A DNA stretch of 6,021 nt from Acidobacterium sp. (GCA_003152595.1 PMAM01000070.1:3129-9149), one strand, 5' to 3'; shown: positions 1 to 6,021, numbered from the stretch's first letter. Notes: generated by a model not told the origin, from the sequence alone. Translations and numbers: made by a program.

Positions 1-1227
1 GGCCGGGAACAGCACTTTTTCGCGCGAGCGGAACTTGTAATGGATGAGCGCGGCCGCGTTGACGCCGATGAAGGCGATGAAGGCGCCGAAGTTCAGCAGT
101 TCCGCACCTTTTTCAAACGTAAGCAGGAACGCGCCAGCCAGGGTGATGAGGCCGAGCAGCAGCACGTTGTTGCGCGGAATATTGTTGCGCGCGCTGACGG
201 ACCCGAAAAAGGCGCGGGGCAGGGCATTCGCGCGACCCATGCCGAAGAGCAGGCGGGCGGCGCCGAACTGCGCGGCGATGCCCGAACCCATATTCGCGAT
301 GAGCAGCGTGGCATTCAGCAGCTGGAAGAGAAAGTGACCGCCGACACGCAGTGCAACCTGCACATATGCGGTGTCGACTATGTTTTCGGCGAAGGGCGCG
401 GTCGCGGGCCAGGCCAGTTGCGCGGCGTAGACCTCAACAGCGGAAAGCAAGCCGATGGCGAGACACGTGAACACGGTGGCCAGCATGATGTTGCGCCGCG
501 GATTTTCGACCTCCTCCGACATGGTGGAGATGCCATCAAAGCCGATGTAGGTCAGCACGGCGATCGATGTGCCGTGCAGCAGGCGTCCTGCGTTGAAGCG
601 GGCCGGGTCGTAGAAGGGGACCAGCCACGCGTACCCTGCGGGCCGTACCGCCATGGCGATGTAGCGAATGGCAAAGGCCAAAAAGACGACGACCACGATG
701 CCCATGCCCAGGGCGAGCACCGCGTTCACGCGGCTGGAGGCCTGCACACCGACAAGATTCAGCCCGGTGAAGACGACGACAAAGGCGAGCGCCCACGCGG
801 CGTAGGGGATCTGCGGGAGCACGTTCTGCGCAGCCGCGCTGCACCAGATGGCGCAGATGATGGGGTTGAGCATGTAATCCATGAGCATGGACCAGCCGAC
901 AACGTAGCCCGCCATCGGATGAATCTCATTGCCAACATAGGTGTAGGCTGAACCCGCACTGGGGTAGATGCGCGCCATGCGTCCATAGCTGACCGCGGTG
1001 AACAGCATCGCGACCATGGCGATGAGGATGGTGGTGACCACGTGCCCGCGCGCGGCGTTGCTGACGACGCCATAGATGCTCATGGGCGCAGTGGGCTGAA
1101 TGATGATGATGCCGTAGAGGATCAGATGGCGCAGTTTGAGCGCGCGCCGCAGCGAAGGTCCAGCACCTGCCTCATTCGTGATGGCCGACGGTTCCAGCGA
1201 TCTCCTCCAGGACGGTAACGGCCGCAA
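1..1227 (-). CDS. APC-superfamily amino acid/polyamine permease (C-terminus cut by window edge)
   Basis: This is an inner-membrane secondary transporter, probably for amino acids or polyamines. The minus-strand frame is open from 1227 to base 1. Translation shows about ten hydrophobic segments. The first contains LILYGIIIIQPTAPMSIYGV, the unwound TM1 region typical of PuuP-like permeases. Other family marks are VSYGRMARIYPSAGSAYTY after TM2 and YIGFDGISTMSEEVENPRRN around TM6-7. About 409 codons are present; APC carriers usually have 12 helices and 430-500 residues, so the last one or two helices lie outside the window. The start is uncertain. The first in-frame ATG (1083) would remove TM1. 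TTG at 1227 is the only conventional upstream start, but the best Shine-Dalgarno (GGAGGAG, 1208-1202) sits ahead of an in-frame CTG at 1197. It follows the kinase gene by about 8-38 bases, so the two are likely cotranscribed. The family is clear; the substrate is unknown. Confidence 0.88.
   Translation of the reverse strand, partial: MRPLPSWRRSLEPSAITNEAGAGPSLRRALKLRHLILYGIIIIQPTAPMSIYGVVSNAARGHVVTTILIAMVAMLFTAVSYGRMARIYPSAGSAYTYVGNEIHPMAGYVVGWSMLMDYMLNPIICAIWCSAAAQNVLPQIPYAAWALAFVVVFTGLNLVGVQASSRVNAVLALGMGIVVVVFLAFAIRYIAMAVRPAGYAWLVPFYDPARFNAGRLLHGTSIAVLTYIGFDGISTMSEEVENPRRNIMLATVFTCLAIGLLSAVEVYAAQLAWPATAPFAENIVDTAYVQVALRVGGHFLFQLLNATLLIANMGSGIAAQFGAARLLFGMGRANALPRAFFGSVSARNNIPRNNVLLLGLITLAGAFLLTFEKGAELLNFGAFIAFIGVNAAALIHYKFRSREKVLFPA
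1202..1208 (-). promoter_or_regulatory. Strong Shine-Dalgarno before the permease, in front of an in-frame CTG
   Basis: Read on the minus strand, GGAGGAG lies just after the kinase stop codon (TAA 1238-1236). Measured from GGAGG, the in-frame CTG at 1197-1195 is 6 bases away, an ideal distance. No ATG or GTG in the permease frame lies in this interval. The ATG at 1175-1173 is in another frame and stops within 20 codons. The site therefore argues for a CTG start, or for an internal ribosome site downstream of a TTG start. Confidence 0.45.
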
Positions 1228-1235
1228 TGCCCTGC

Positions 1236-2198
1236 TTACGATTGTGGCTCGGCCTCGGGAAACGGAAATTGGTGCTGTCGCAGAAAAGCTCGCCGCAGCG
1301 ATGCATCGCGAAACGCCTCGGTACCTCCGGAGCGCAGGGTGGAGAGAGCACCGGTGATGTTGCCGGCGCGGGCGGAGACGGCGATGTCGGCGCCGCGAAG
1401 CCAGGCCGCGAGGAATCCGGCATTGAAGGTGTCGCCTGCACCAATGGTGTCGACGAGGACGACGGACACGGAGGGCACGGTGATCCGTGTGGCGCCCTGC
1501 TGCACGATCGCACCTCGCGAGCCGCATTTGACGACGATGAGCGGGATGCGTGGGGAGAGCGCGTCCAGGGCTGCCTCCACGGTGTCGCGCCGCGCGATGC
1601 GCCGAATCTCATCCTCATTGGGGAGCAGCACATCTATATACGGCAGAAGATCGTCGAGCACGCCGTCCCAGCGGTCATCGGGATCGTCGTTGGTGTCGAG
1701 CGACAGCGTCAGGCCGCGTTGCTTCAGGTTGCGGAACAACTCCGGCAGGCCGGCGTGCAGGCCGCGCTGCAGAAACAGCGACGACAGATGGAAGTGCCGC
1801 GCCGAGCCGAGGTAGTCGAGGTCGAGGTCGGCGCAGGTCATCTCGAACATGACGCCGGGGTAGGTGAGGATGCGTCGCGAACCGCCGTGATGCAGCAGGA
1901 TGGTCACGCCGGTTTTCGTTCCGGTGGCGGAGCGGATCGCTTGCGAGAGGTCCACGCGGCTTTCTCTAAGACGCTCCATCGCGATGCGGCCGAGTTCGTC
2001 ATCGCCAGCGCGGGTAATGAAGCCGGCGCTCACGCCGAGCAACGAAATATTGTGCGCAAGAATCGCGGACGAGCTGCCGAGGGTCAGCTCAAAATTGGTG
2101 GCGAGGATTTCACGATCGAGGGGAATATTCTCAGCGAGTCCGTAGAGGATCAGGTCGAGGTTCACTTCTCCGGCGATGATGAGGTCGAGGTTCGCCAT
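1236..2198 (-). CDS. PfkB/ribokinase-family carbohydrate kinase
   Basis: This is a cytoplasmic ATP-dependent sugar (or sugar-like) kinase. With the start at 2198 it has 320 residues, normal for the family. The N-terminal beta strand and substrate loop read MANLDLIIAGEVNLDLI. The N-terminal signature region is ELTLGSSSAILAHNISLLG, with SSS where many members have GG. The NxxE motif is PNEDE (about residues 193-197). The C-terminal PfkB signature is DTIGAGDTFNAGFL, with the catalytic base Asp at about residue 256 and the anion hole formed by GAGD. An upstream ATG at 2261 would add 21 residues (MVIIRNLSCDRSESPEILLN) that do not resemble the family and are probably leader. Neither start has a good Shine-Dalgarno. 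The permease follows on the same strand and the glycosidase remnant is divergent. The phosphorylated sugar cannot be told; context suggests a sugar from the same catabolic locus. Confidence 0.9.
   Translation of the reverse strand: MANLDLIIAGEVNLDLILYGLAENIPLDREILATNFELTLGSSSAILAHNISLLGVSAGFITRAGDDELGRIAMERLRESRVDLSQAIRSATGTKTGVTILLHHGGSRRILTYPGVMFEMTCADLDLDYLGSARHFHLSSLFLQRGLHAGLPELFRNLKQRGLTLSLDTNDDPDDRWDGVLDDLLPYIDVLLPNEDEIRRIARRDTVEAALDALSPRIPLIVVKCGSRGAIVQQGATRITVPSVSVVLVDTIGAGDTFNAGFLAAWLRGADIAVSARAGNITGALSTLRSGGTEAFRDASLRRAFLRQHQFPFPEAEPQS
2148..2193 (-). repeat. Imperfect 16-bp direct repeat at the start of the kinase gene
   Basis: On the plus strand, GATCAGGTCGAGGTTC (2148-2163) and GATGAGGTCGAGGTTC (2178-2193) differ by one base and start 30 bases apart. 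They encode the two NLDLI runs of the kinase N-terminus (NLDLIIAGEV, NLDLILYG), a ten-residue period. It may be a local duplication or constraint on the first beta strand. Confidence 0.5.
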
Positions 2199-2348
2199 TG
2201 GGTTCAGGAGAATTTCGGGACTCTCGGAGCGGTCACAACTGAGATTCCGTATTATTACCATTGTTTTCCAATTTCGGGCAACGATTTCCGATTGAAGGGT
2301 GGCGGCGAGCAGAAAATCTCACGGGGAGCAGCGCGTCTTATCGTCCAT

Positions 2349-2361
2349 TAATCATTGATTA
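2349..2361. promoter_or_regulatory. Perfect 13-bp palindrome, candidate operator
   Basis: TAATCA-T-TGATTA is a perfect inverted repeat with a one-base centre, in the divergent intergenic region about 32 bases upstream of the candidate -35 of the glycosidase promoter. A dimeric regulator such as the neighbouring DeoR-type protein could bind it. The element is short and AT-rich, so chance cannot be excluded from one copy. I did not find an obvious second copy upstream of deoR. Confidence 0.3.
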
Positions 2362-2392
2362 TCCGCCGGTTTTATCAGCCTTGCGGTGCGCC

Positions 2393-2421
2393 TTGACAGG
2401 GGAGCGTCGATCTTTTAGGCT
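2393..2421 (+). promoter_or_regulatory. Candidate sigma-70-type promoter for the alpha-galactosidase
   Basis: A perfect -35 hexamer TTGACA (2393-2398) is followed after 17 bases by TAGGCT (2416-2421), which keeps the T, A and final T of the -10 consensus. Transcription would start near 2428, leaving a leader of about 70 bases before the GTG at 2500. The -35 and spacing are strong and the -10 is mediocre. Housekeeping promoters in this phylum are only partly characterised. Confidence 0.45.
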
Positions 2422-2499
2422 TCGGACCGGACCAATATTGATCGTAATGAAACGAAATACAGAAGAACGATCCACGTCCTCCGGGACAGAGGCTATAGC

Positions 2500-3793
2500 G
2501 TGAAACAACGCGGTTGGGGATGCACGGCGGGTGTGGCGGCCATTGTGGTGCTGCTGGCCCGGTCCGTCACTGGAAGCGCAGCGGAGCCGGTCGCACCGCC
2601 GCAGGGTCTGCGCGTCGCGATCGCGGAAGATGGCCGGTACAGCATCGGTATACCAGCGACCGCTTCATGACCATCGTGCGCCCGCATCTCGCTTCCGCCG
2701 CTGTGCCGCGCATCGCATCGTGGGAGGCGGAATCCACCGGAACGACGGAACTGGAGGAGGAGAACTCGCGGCAGAATTCTCCTGCAGAAGATCGGATTCC
2801 GCTGCGCCTTCCCGTTGCCGCGGGCGGCACGCTCGCCTCCGAGCGGCTGTTGCTGAGCATCGATACGGACTACCACCGGCAGCTGGAAACCTATGGGGCG
2901 CTCATCCGGGAAATGCATCGCGCACGCATTTCCGCTCCTCCGCTGATGGGCTGGTGGAGCTGGACGGCCTTCTACTTCGGGCTCAACGAGGGCGCGGCGC
3001 TGACCAATGCACGGTGGGAATCGGAGCAGCTACGGCCCTACGGCTATAACGTCTTTCACATCGACGAGGGCTACCAGTATGCGCGCGGCGAATACACCAC
3101 GCCGAATGCCACGCTGTTCCCGCACGGGCTCACGCCACTGGAGTACAAGGTCCGCGGCCTGGGTTTGGTACCTGGCATCTGGACCGCGCCCTTTGAAGCC
3201 TCCGAGCGCTCCTGGGTTTACGAGCATCATCCGGACTGGCTCATCAAGAACGCGAAGGGCAAGCCGATTCCCGCGGGTTCGGTCGTCGACGGCAAAGACC
3301 AGCTTTACATGCTGGACGTGACGAATCCTGGCGCCGTTGAATATCTGCGCCAGACGTATGCAAAGCTCGGGCGCGAGTGGGGCATTCATTACATCAAGCT
3401 CGACTTTATGGACGACAGCGCCATCGAGGGCTTCAGTTCACCATCCCTGCGCAGGCCGTGCGCATGCTCAAGGTGATCGATCGCGACGTGGCCGGCGCTG
3501 CACCGGAGATCGCCATCGACCATTCGGCCAGCGGCACAGCGGGGCAGACGATTTCCTTCTCTGCGAAGAATACGGGCGGCGATCCTGTCGTCGCCTGGAA
3601 ATGGACCTTCGGCGACGGTGTGACCGCAGACGGTCAGGAGGCGCGGCACACCTGGACGGAGCCTGGAGACTATGTGGTGACTGTGACAGCACGCGGCCTG
3701 GACGGCGAAGAGACGCAGCAGCAGTATCGGGCTCACATCACCGGTCACATGTCGACGACGTTCAATCCGGCAGAAATTCGAAGGCTGCCCTGA
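2500..3793 (+). pseudogene. Secreted alpha-galactosidase (GH36/melibiase type) with C-terminal PKD domain, broken by two internal losses
   Basis: Three pieces lie in three frames. Piece 1 (GTG 2500 to TGA 2670) has a Shine-Dalgarno AGAGG (2488-2492, 7-base spacing). It encodes a signal peptide (MKQRGWG, hydrophobic core GVAAIVVLLA, then SVTGSAAEP) and the start of a beta domain (LRVAIAEDGRYSIG). Piece 2, coherent from about 2655 to 3434, has melibiase-like barrel motifs: MGWWSWTAFYFG, VFHIDEGYQYARGEY, GLVPGIWTAPFEAS, and YIKLDFMDD, whose Asp (codon 3402-3404) is the expected nucleophile. It then runs out of frame to a stop at 3474-3476. Piece 3 (about 3434 to TGA 3793) begins QFTIPAQAVRMLKV, the end of a C-terminal beta domain, then a PKD domain (WKWTFGDG, PGDYVVTVTA). 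The second half of the barrel, including the expected acid/base, is absent. The intact enzyme would be exported and release terminal galactose. An assembly error is the main alternative to a real pseudogene. Confidence 0.82.
3497..3748 (+). other. PKD domain at the end of the glycosidase remnant
   Basis: The third frame of the broken gene contains an immunoglobulin-like PKD fold. It begins near APEIAIDHSASGTAGQTISF, has the hallmark WKWTFGDG, continues with ARHTWTEPGDYVVTVTARG, and ends with QYRAHITG. A tail of about 15 residues (HMSTTFNPAEIRRLP) follows. PKD domains occur outside the cytoplasm and often aid carbohydrate or protein binding, which agrees with the signal peptide in the first piece. 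As written it has no start of its own and is probably not produced. Confidence 0.8.
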
Positions 3794-3832
3794 GGGGACG
3801 AGCGTTGTAGCGCTGCGCAGGAAGGAGCCGCT

Positions 3833-3961
3833 ATGATGCGGCATGAAACAGCGCGCGGCACGCGGGAGGCAGGCAACGAAGAGGAGTGGTGGGCAAGGTA
3901 TGGCACGAACACCAGCAAAGACGGCCATGGATTCGAACGACAGCAGCCAGATGCTCATTGA
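3833..3961 (+). other. Possible 42-codon leader ORF overlapping the start of deoR
   Basis: AAGGAG (3822-3827) is the best Shine-Dalgarno in the region and lies 5 and 8 bases before two consecutive ATGs (3833, 3836). These open a 42-codon frame ending at TGA 3959-3961. The frame differs from that of deoR, and its stop falls just inside the deoR coding region, beside the in-frame ATG at 3951. The peptide (MMRHETARGTREAGNEEEWW, then a polar tail) resembles nothing I know. The same bases contain TATGAT (3832-3837), a good -10 hexamer, so the ATGs may instead be promoter sequence with no translation. Confidence 0.2.
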
Positions 3962-4712
3962 CGAGCGCCGCCGGCACATCCTTTCCCTGGTGCAGAACCA
4001 GGGCCGGGTTCTGGTTGGCGAGCTCTCGCGTACGCTCGGCATCTCGCAGATCACCATCCGCAAAGACCTGGAGCACCTGCAATCCCGCGGACTGGTCCAG
4101 CGCACGCACGGCGGCGCGCTGCGTCTGCAGTCGGGCGCGCTTTTCGATCCCTCGCTGCAGGAAAAGCAAAAGCAGCACTCCGAGGAGAAGCAGCGCATCG
4201 CCGATGAGGCAGCGCGCATGGTGCAGGAAGGCCAGTGCGTGATGCTGGACTCCGGTACAACCACCACGGCGGTCGCGTACGCCCTGAAGCGGTTCTCCCA
4301 GCTCACGCTGATCACCAACGCGGTGAATATCGCTGCCGATCTGGCTAACACGAATTTCGAAGTGATAGTGATTGGTGGAACGCTGCGCAAGAATTCATTC
4401 TCGCTGGTGGGTCCTCTGGCGGAAGATGTGCTCGACGAAATGCACGCCGACATTTTGTTTCTCGGCGTCGACGGCTTCGACGTAGAGACCGGCATCACGA
4501 CGCCAAATTTCCTCGAATCCCGCGTGAACCGAGCGATGGTCAAGTCGTCGCGACGCGTGGTGGTGGTCTGCGATTCGACAAAATTCAACCGGCGCAGTCT
4601 GTCACGCATTATTCTCACCTCGGCCGTTCACCGCGTCATCACGGATACGAATTTGCCTCGCGAGACTGAGGAGGCGCTTCGCAACCAGAACCTCGAACTC
4701 GTTCTTGTTTGA
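3900..4712 (+). CDS. DeoR/GlpR-family transcriptional regulator
   Basis: This is a cytoplasmic DNA-binding protein, usually a repressor released by a phosphorylated sugar. The start at 3900 gives 270 residues; the family usually has 250-270. The N-terminal winged helix-turn-helix runs from DERRRHILSLV through LSRTLGISQITIRKDLEHLQ to RGLVQRTHGGA (about residues 20-73). The C-terminal sensor domain has the phosphosugar-binding marks DSGTTTTAVAYAL and ITNAVNIA, then GGTLRKNSFSLVGP, FLGVDGFD, GITTPNFLESRVNRAMV and VVVVCDSTKFNRR. The frame is open from ATG 3843, but codons before about 3927 are poor in G/C at third positions, so 3843 is unlikely. ATG 3927 (261 residues) is a real alternative to 3900, and neither has a well-spaced Shine-Dalgarno. 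It is followed after 33 bases by the amidohydrolase, so it likely leads that operon. Its targets probably include this locus. Confidence 0.92.
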   Translation: MARTPAKTAMDSNDSSQMLIDERRRHILSLVQNQGRVLVGELSRTLGISQITIRKDLEHLQSRGLVQRTHGGALRLQSGALFDPSLQEKQKQHSEEKQRIADEAARMVQEGQCVMLDSGTTTTAVAYALKRFSQLTLITNAVNIAADLANTNFEVIVIGGTLRKNSFSLVGPLAEDVLDEMHADILFLGVDGFDVETGITTPNFLESRVNRAMVKSSRRVVVVCDSTKFNRRSLSRIILTSAVHRVITDTNLPRETEEALRNQNLELVLV

Positions 4713-4745
4713 AAATCAGACTTAGAAATCAGGCGTGGCAGGCAG
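4713..4745 (+). other. Short spacer with a duplicated AAATCAG between deoR and the amidohydrolase
   Basis: The 33-base spacer has AAATCAG twice (4713-4719 and 4726-4732) and no hairpin-plus-T-run terminator, so the two genes are probably cotranscribed. Ribosome-site candidates before ATG 4746 (AGGCG at 4731-4735, CAGG at 4740-4743) are weak. Confidence 0.4.
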
Positions 4746-5870
4746 ATGGCATCCGCAAACGACAAGGAAGATCAGGACAAATTTGTTGCGCTGGTGACGG
4801 CCACCGCCGAGGTCACGCTGCCGCTCGGTGAATTTCAACCGCGGTCGATGCTGGTGACGCCCGAGCACCATATCGAACGCGCGCGTTTCCCGGTTATCGA
4901 CTATCACAATCATCTCGACTCGGTGGAGCCCGATGAGGTGCTGCGGGTAATGGACGCCTGCGGAGTAGAGAAGATCGTCAACATCACGATGAAGACCGGC
5001 GAGGGAGCGCTGCGCATGATCGACAAATTCCGCACAGCTGACGCTCGGCGCTTCGCCACGCTCGGCTGGATGGACTGGTCCGGCATCGAGAAAGCGGATT
5101 TTGTCGAGCGCACCTGCGCGTTCTTCGAGCGGCTGGTGGAGCGCGGCGCGGTCGGCATCAAGTTCTGGAAAGATCTTGGCCTCACGGTGCGCGATGCGAG
5201 CGGCGCACTGTTGCGCATCGACGACGAGCGCCTCGCGCCCCTCTTCGACAAGGCCGCGGAGCTGGGTATGCCGGTGATGTTCCACACCGCCGACCCAGAC
5301 GCGTTCTTCGTGCCCGTGGACGCCCGCAACGAACGCTACGAGGAACTGGCTGCACATCCGGACTGGAGTTTCTACGGCGCGCAGTATTCGAAACGGGAAC
5401 TGCTCGACCAGCGCGACCGCGTGATCGCGCGTCACCCGCGGACGACATTTGTCGCGGCCCACGTGGCGGAGAGCGGCGAGAATCTCGCCCGCGTCGAACA
5501 GTTGCTGGAAACCTGTCCCAACGTTTTTATCGACATCAGCGCCCGTGCCTCGGAGCTGGGCCGGCAGCCCTACTCCGCGCGGAAATTCTTTCTGCGCTTC
5601 GCAGACCGTATTCTCTTCGGCACCGACCTGCTGCCGGAGGAGCGAATGTATCGACTCTATTTCCGATTTCTGGAAACCGCCGACGAGTACTTCGAATACC
5701 CTTCGCACGCCTCGCGCCAGGGCCGCTGGAATATTTATGGTCTCAACCTCCCCGACGATGTTCTGTGGAAGGTTTATCGTGAGAATGCACTGCGACTGCT
5801 GGCGATGACGCCGGTCGTCGCACGCAAATCGGATGCACATTCGCAATCCGCCGCAATACCACCCGCATGA
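4746..5870 (+). CDS. Amidohydrolase-superfamily (Amidohydro_2 type) metal-dependent hydrolase
   Basis: This is a 374-residue cytoplasmic TIM-barrel metallohydrolase; no signal peptide is seen. Apparent metal or active-site residues are in family order: YHNHLD (His54, His56) on strand 1, GIKFWKD (Lys139), MFHTADPDAF (His180), AAHVAE (His239) and LFGTDLLPEE (Asp294). This resembles the COG2159 / PF04909 group of hydrolases and decarboxylases more than urease-type enzymes. About 45 residues precede the barrel. The C-terminal part FEYPSHASRQGRWNIYGLNL followed by VYRENALRLL is the usual ending. A later start at Met36 is possible. The gene follows deoR closely and overlaps the sugar-porter start by ATGA, which ties it to carbohydrate use. 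Lactone or acyl-sugar hydrolysis and sugar-acid decarboxylation or isomerisation are possible roles, but the sequence does not choose. The family is secure; the substrate is unknown. Confidence 0.9.
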   Translation: MASANDKEDQDKFVALVTATAEVTLPLGEFQPRSMLVTPEHHIERARFPVIDYHNHLDSVEPDEVLRVMDACGVEKIVNITMKTGEGALRMIDKFRTADARRFATLGWMDWSGIEKADFVERTCAFFERLVERGAVGIKFWKDLGLTVRDASGALLRIDDERLAPLFDKAAELGMPVMFHTADPDAFFVPVDARNERYEELAAHPDWSFYGAQYSKRELLDQRDRVIARHPRTTFVAAHVAESGENLARVEQLLETCPNVFIDISARASELGRQPYSARKFFLRFADRILFGTDLLPEERMYRLYFRFLETADEYFEYPSHASRQGRWNIYGLNLPDDVLWKVYRENALRLLAMTPVVARKSDAHSQSAAIPPA

Positions 5871-6021
5871 ACAATGTCCCGGCTAACGTCGTCAGGTATC
5901 GCCGTCTTCTGCTCGCCTTCTCCGGTTTGGGCGGATTGCTGTATGGCGCGGATATCGGCATCATCGCGGCCGCTCTGCTCTATCTGAGCCGCACCATCGA
6001 TCTGACCATCGCGCAGACGTC
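5867..6021 (+). CDS. MFS sugar-porter-family transporter, N-terminal fragment (cut by window edge)
   Basis: The first 51 codons are visible. MNNVPANVVRYRR is a short basic cytoplasmic lead. The first transmembrane helix follows as LLLAFSGLGGLLYGADIGII and continues AAALLYLSRTIDLT. The GGLLYG-D-G-I pattern and the following ALLYL are the TM1 hallmark of the MFS sugar-porter family (XylE/AraE/GLUT-like), inner-membrane proton symporters or facilitators for mono- or disaccharides. The start ATG overlaps the amidohydrolase stop (ATGA, 5867-5870) and has no Shine-Dalgarno of its own, so translation is probably coupled. About 400 further residues should lie to the right. The specific sugar cannot be inferred. 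Confidence 0.8.
   Translation, partial: MNNVPANVVRYRRLLLAFSGLGGLLYGADIGIIAAALLYLSRTIDLTIAQT

Larger units (their letters stand above)
2199..2499. other. Divergent intergenic region between the kinase and the alpha-galactosidase remnant
   Basis: About 300 bases separate the outward-facing starts of the kinase and the glycosidase. The region is more AT-rich than its neighbours. It holds a 13-bp palindrome (2349-2361), a candidate rightward promoter (2393-2421), and the short inverted pair GATCGT/ACGATC (2440-2445 and 2467-2472). I saw no convincing leftward promoter; GATAAT-like hexamers on the minus strand near 2360 are possible -10 elements without a clear -35. No RNA gene or further ORF is supported. 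Confidence 0.6.

Noticed and set aside
40..951. 303-codon plus-strand ORF opposite the permease
   Set aside because: Its translation is low in hydrophobics and rich in Asp, Gly and His, with no motif. The opposite strand encodes a continuous ten-helix permease.
1227..2351. 374-codon plus-strand ORF opposite the kinase
   Set aside because: It is antisense to a clear PfkB gene and its translation is rich in Gly, Glu, Val and His without a recognisable fold, which is typical of antisense frames in GC-rich DNA.
3431..3440. Programmed frameshift within the alpha-galactosidase
   Set aside because: No slippery run is present, and the frame change coincides with absence of the second half of the barrel, so a deletion explains it better.
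3794..3842. Rho-independent terminator after the glycosidase remnant
   Set aside because: Only a weak AGCG/CGCT pairing (3801-3814) is visible, without a T run.
3389..4618. 409-codon minus-strand ORF spanning deoR and the end of the glycosidase remnant
   Set aside because: It is a Ser/Arg/Cys-rich shadow of the deoR gene and crosses two unrelated coding regions.
4722..5846. 374-codon minus-strand ORF opposite the amidohydrolase
   Set aside because: It mirrors the amidohydrolase almost end to end and has no family motif; the plus strand carries all expected metal ligands.
1..6021. CRISPR array, tRNA, rRNA, insertion sequence or attachment sites
   Set aside because: No regularly spaced repeats, tRNA-like arms, transposase motifs or terminal inverted repeats were seen. 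No mobile element flanks the broken glycosidase.

Overview
The window is GC-rich, densely coded bacterial DNA with long open frames antisense to the real genes, as expected at this base composition. The polyamine/amino-acid-type permease, the secreted alpha-galactosidase remnant with a C-terminal PKD domain, and the sugar kinase with an SSS motif suggest Acidobacteriota (Terriglobia-like). This assignment is inference from protein style only, and other GC-rich soil phyla are possible.

Layout. Positions 1-2198 are on the minus strand: a PfkB-family sugar kinase (2198-1236) followed immediately by an APC-superfamily permease that runs off the left edge. Positions 2199-2499 are a divergent intergenic region with a 13-bp palindrome and a plausible sigma-70-type promoter facing right. 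Positions 2500-3793 hold the remains of a secreted GH36/melibiase-type alpha-galactosidase. Signal peptide, half of the catalytic barrel and a terminal PKD domain are recognisable, but two internal losses change the reading frame, so it is a pseudogene as written. To its right, on the plus strand, are a DeoR/GlpR-type regulator (about 3900-4712), an amidohydrolase-family metallohydrolase (4746-5870), and the start of an MFS sugar-porter transporter (from 5867, cut by the right edge). The last two genes overlap by ATGA.

How the parts fit. A galactosidase, a sugar porter, a sugar kinase, a phosphosugar-sensing DeoR repressor and a metal-dependent hydrolase together look like a carbohydrate-utilisation locus. 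In this reading the glycosidase frees sugar outside the cytoplasm, the porter imports it, the amidohydrolase and kinase process it, and the DeoR protein controls the set. The substrate cannot be read from the sequence. The permease and kinase may belong to the same regulon or simply be adjacent. The least ordinary points are the twice-deleted glycosidase, the unusual start of the permease, the conflicting translation signals ahead of deoR, and the unassigned amidohydrolase inside a sugar locus.
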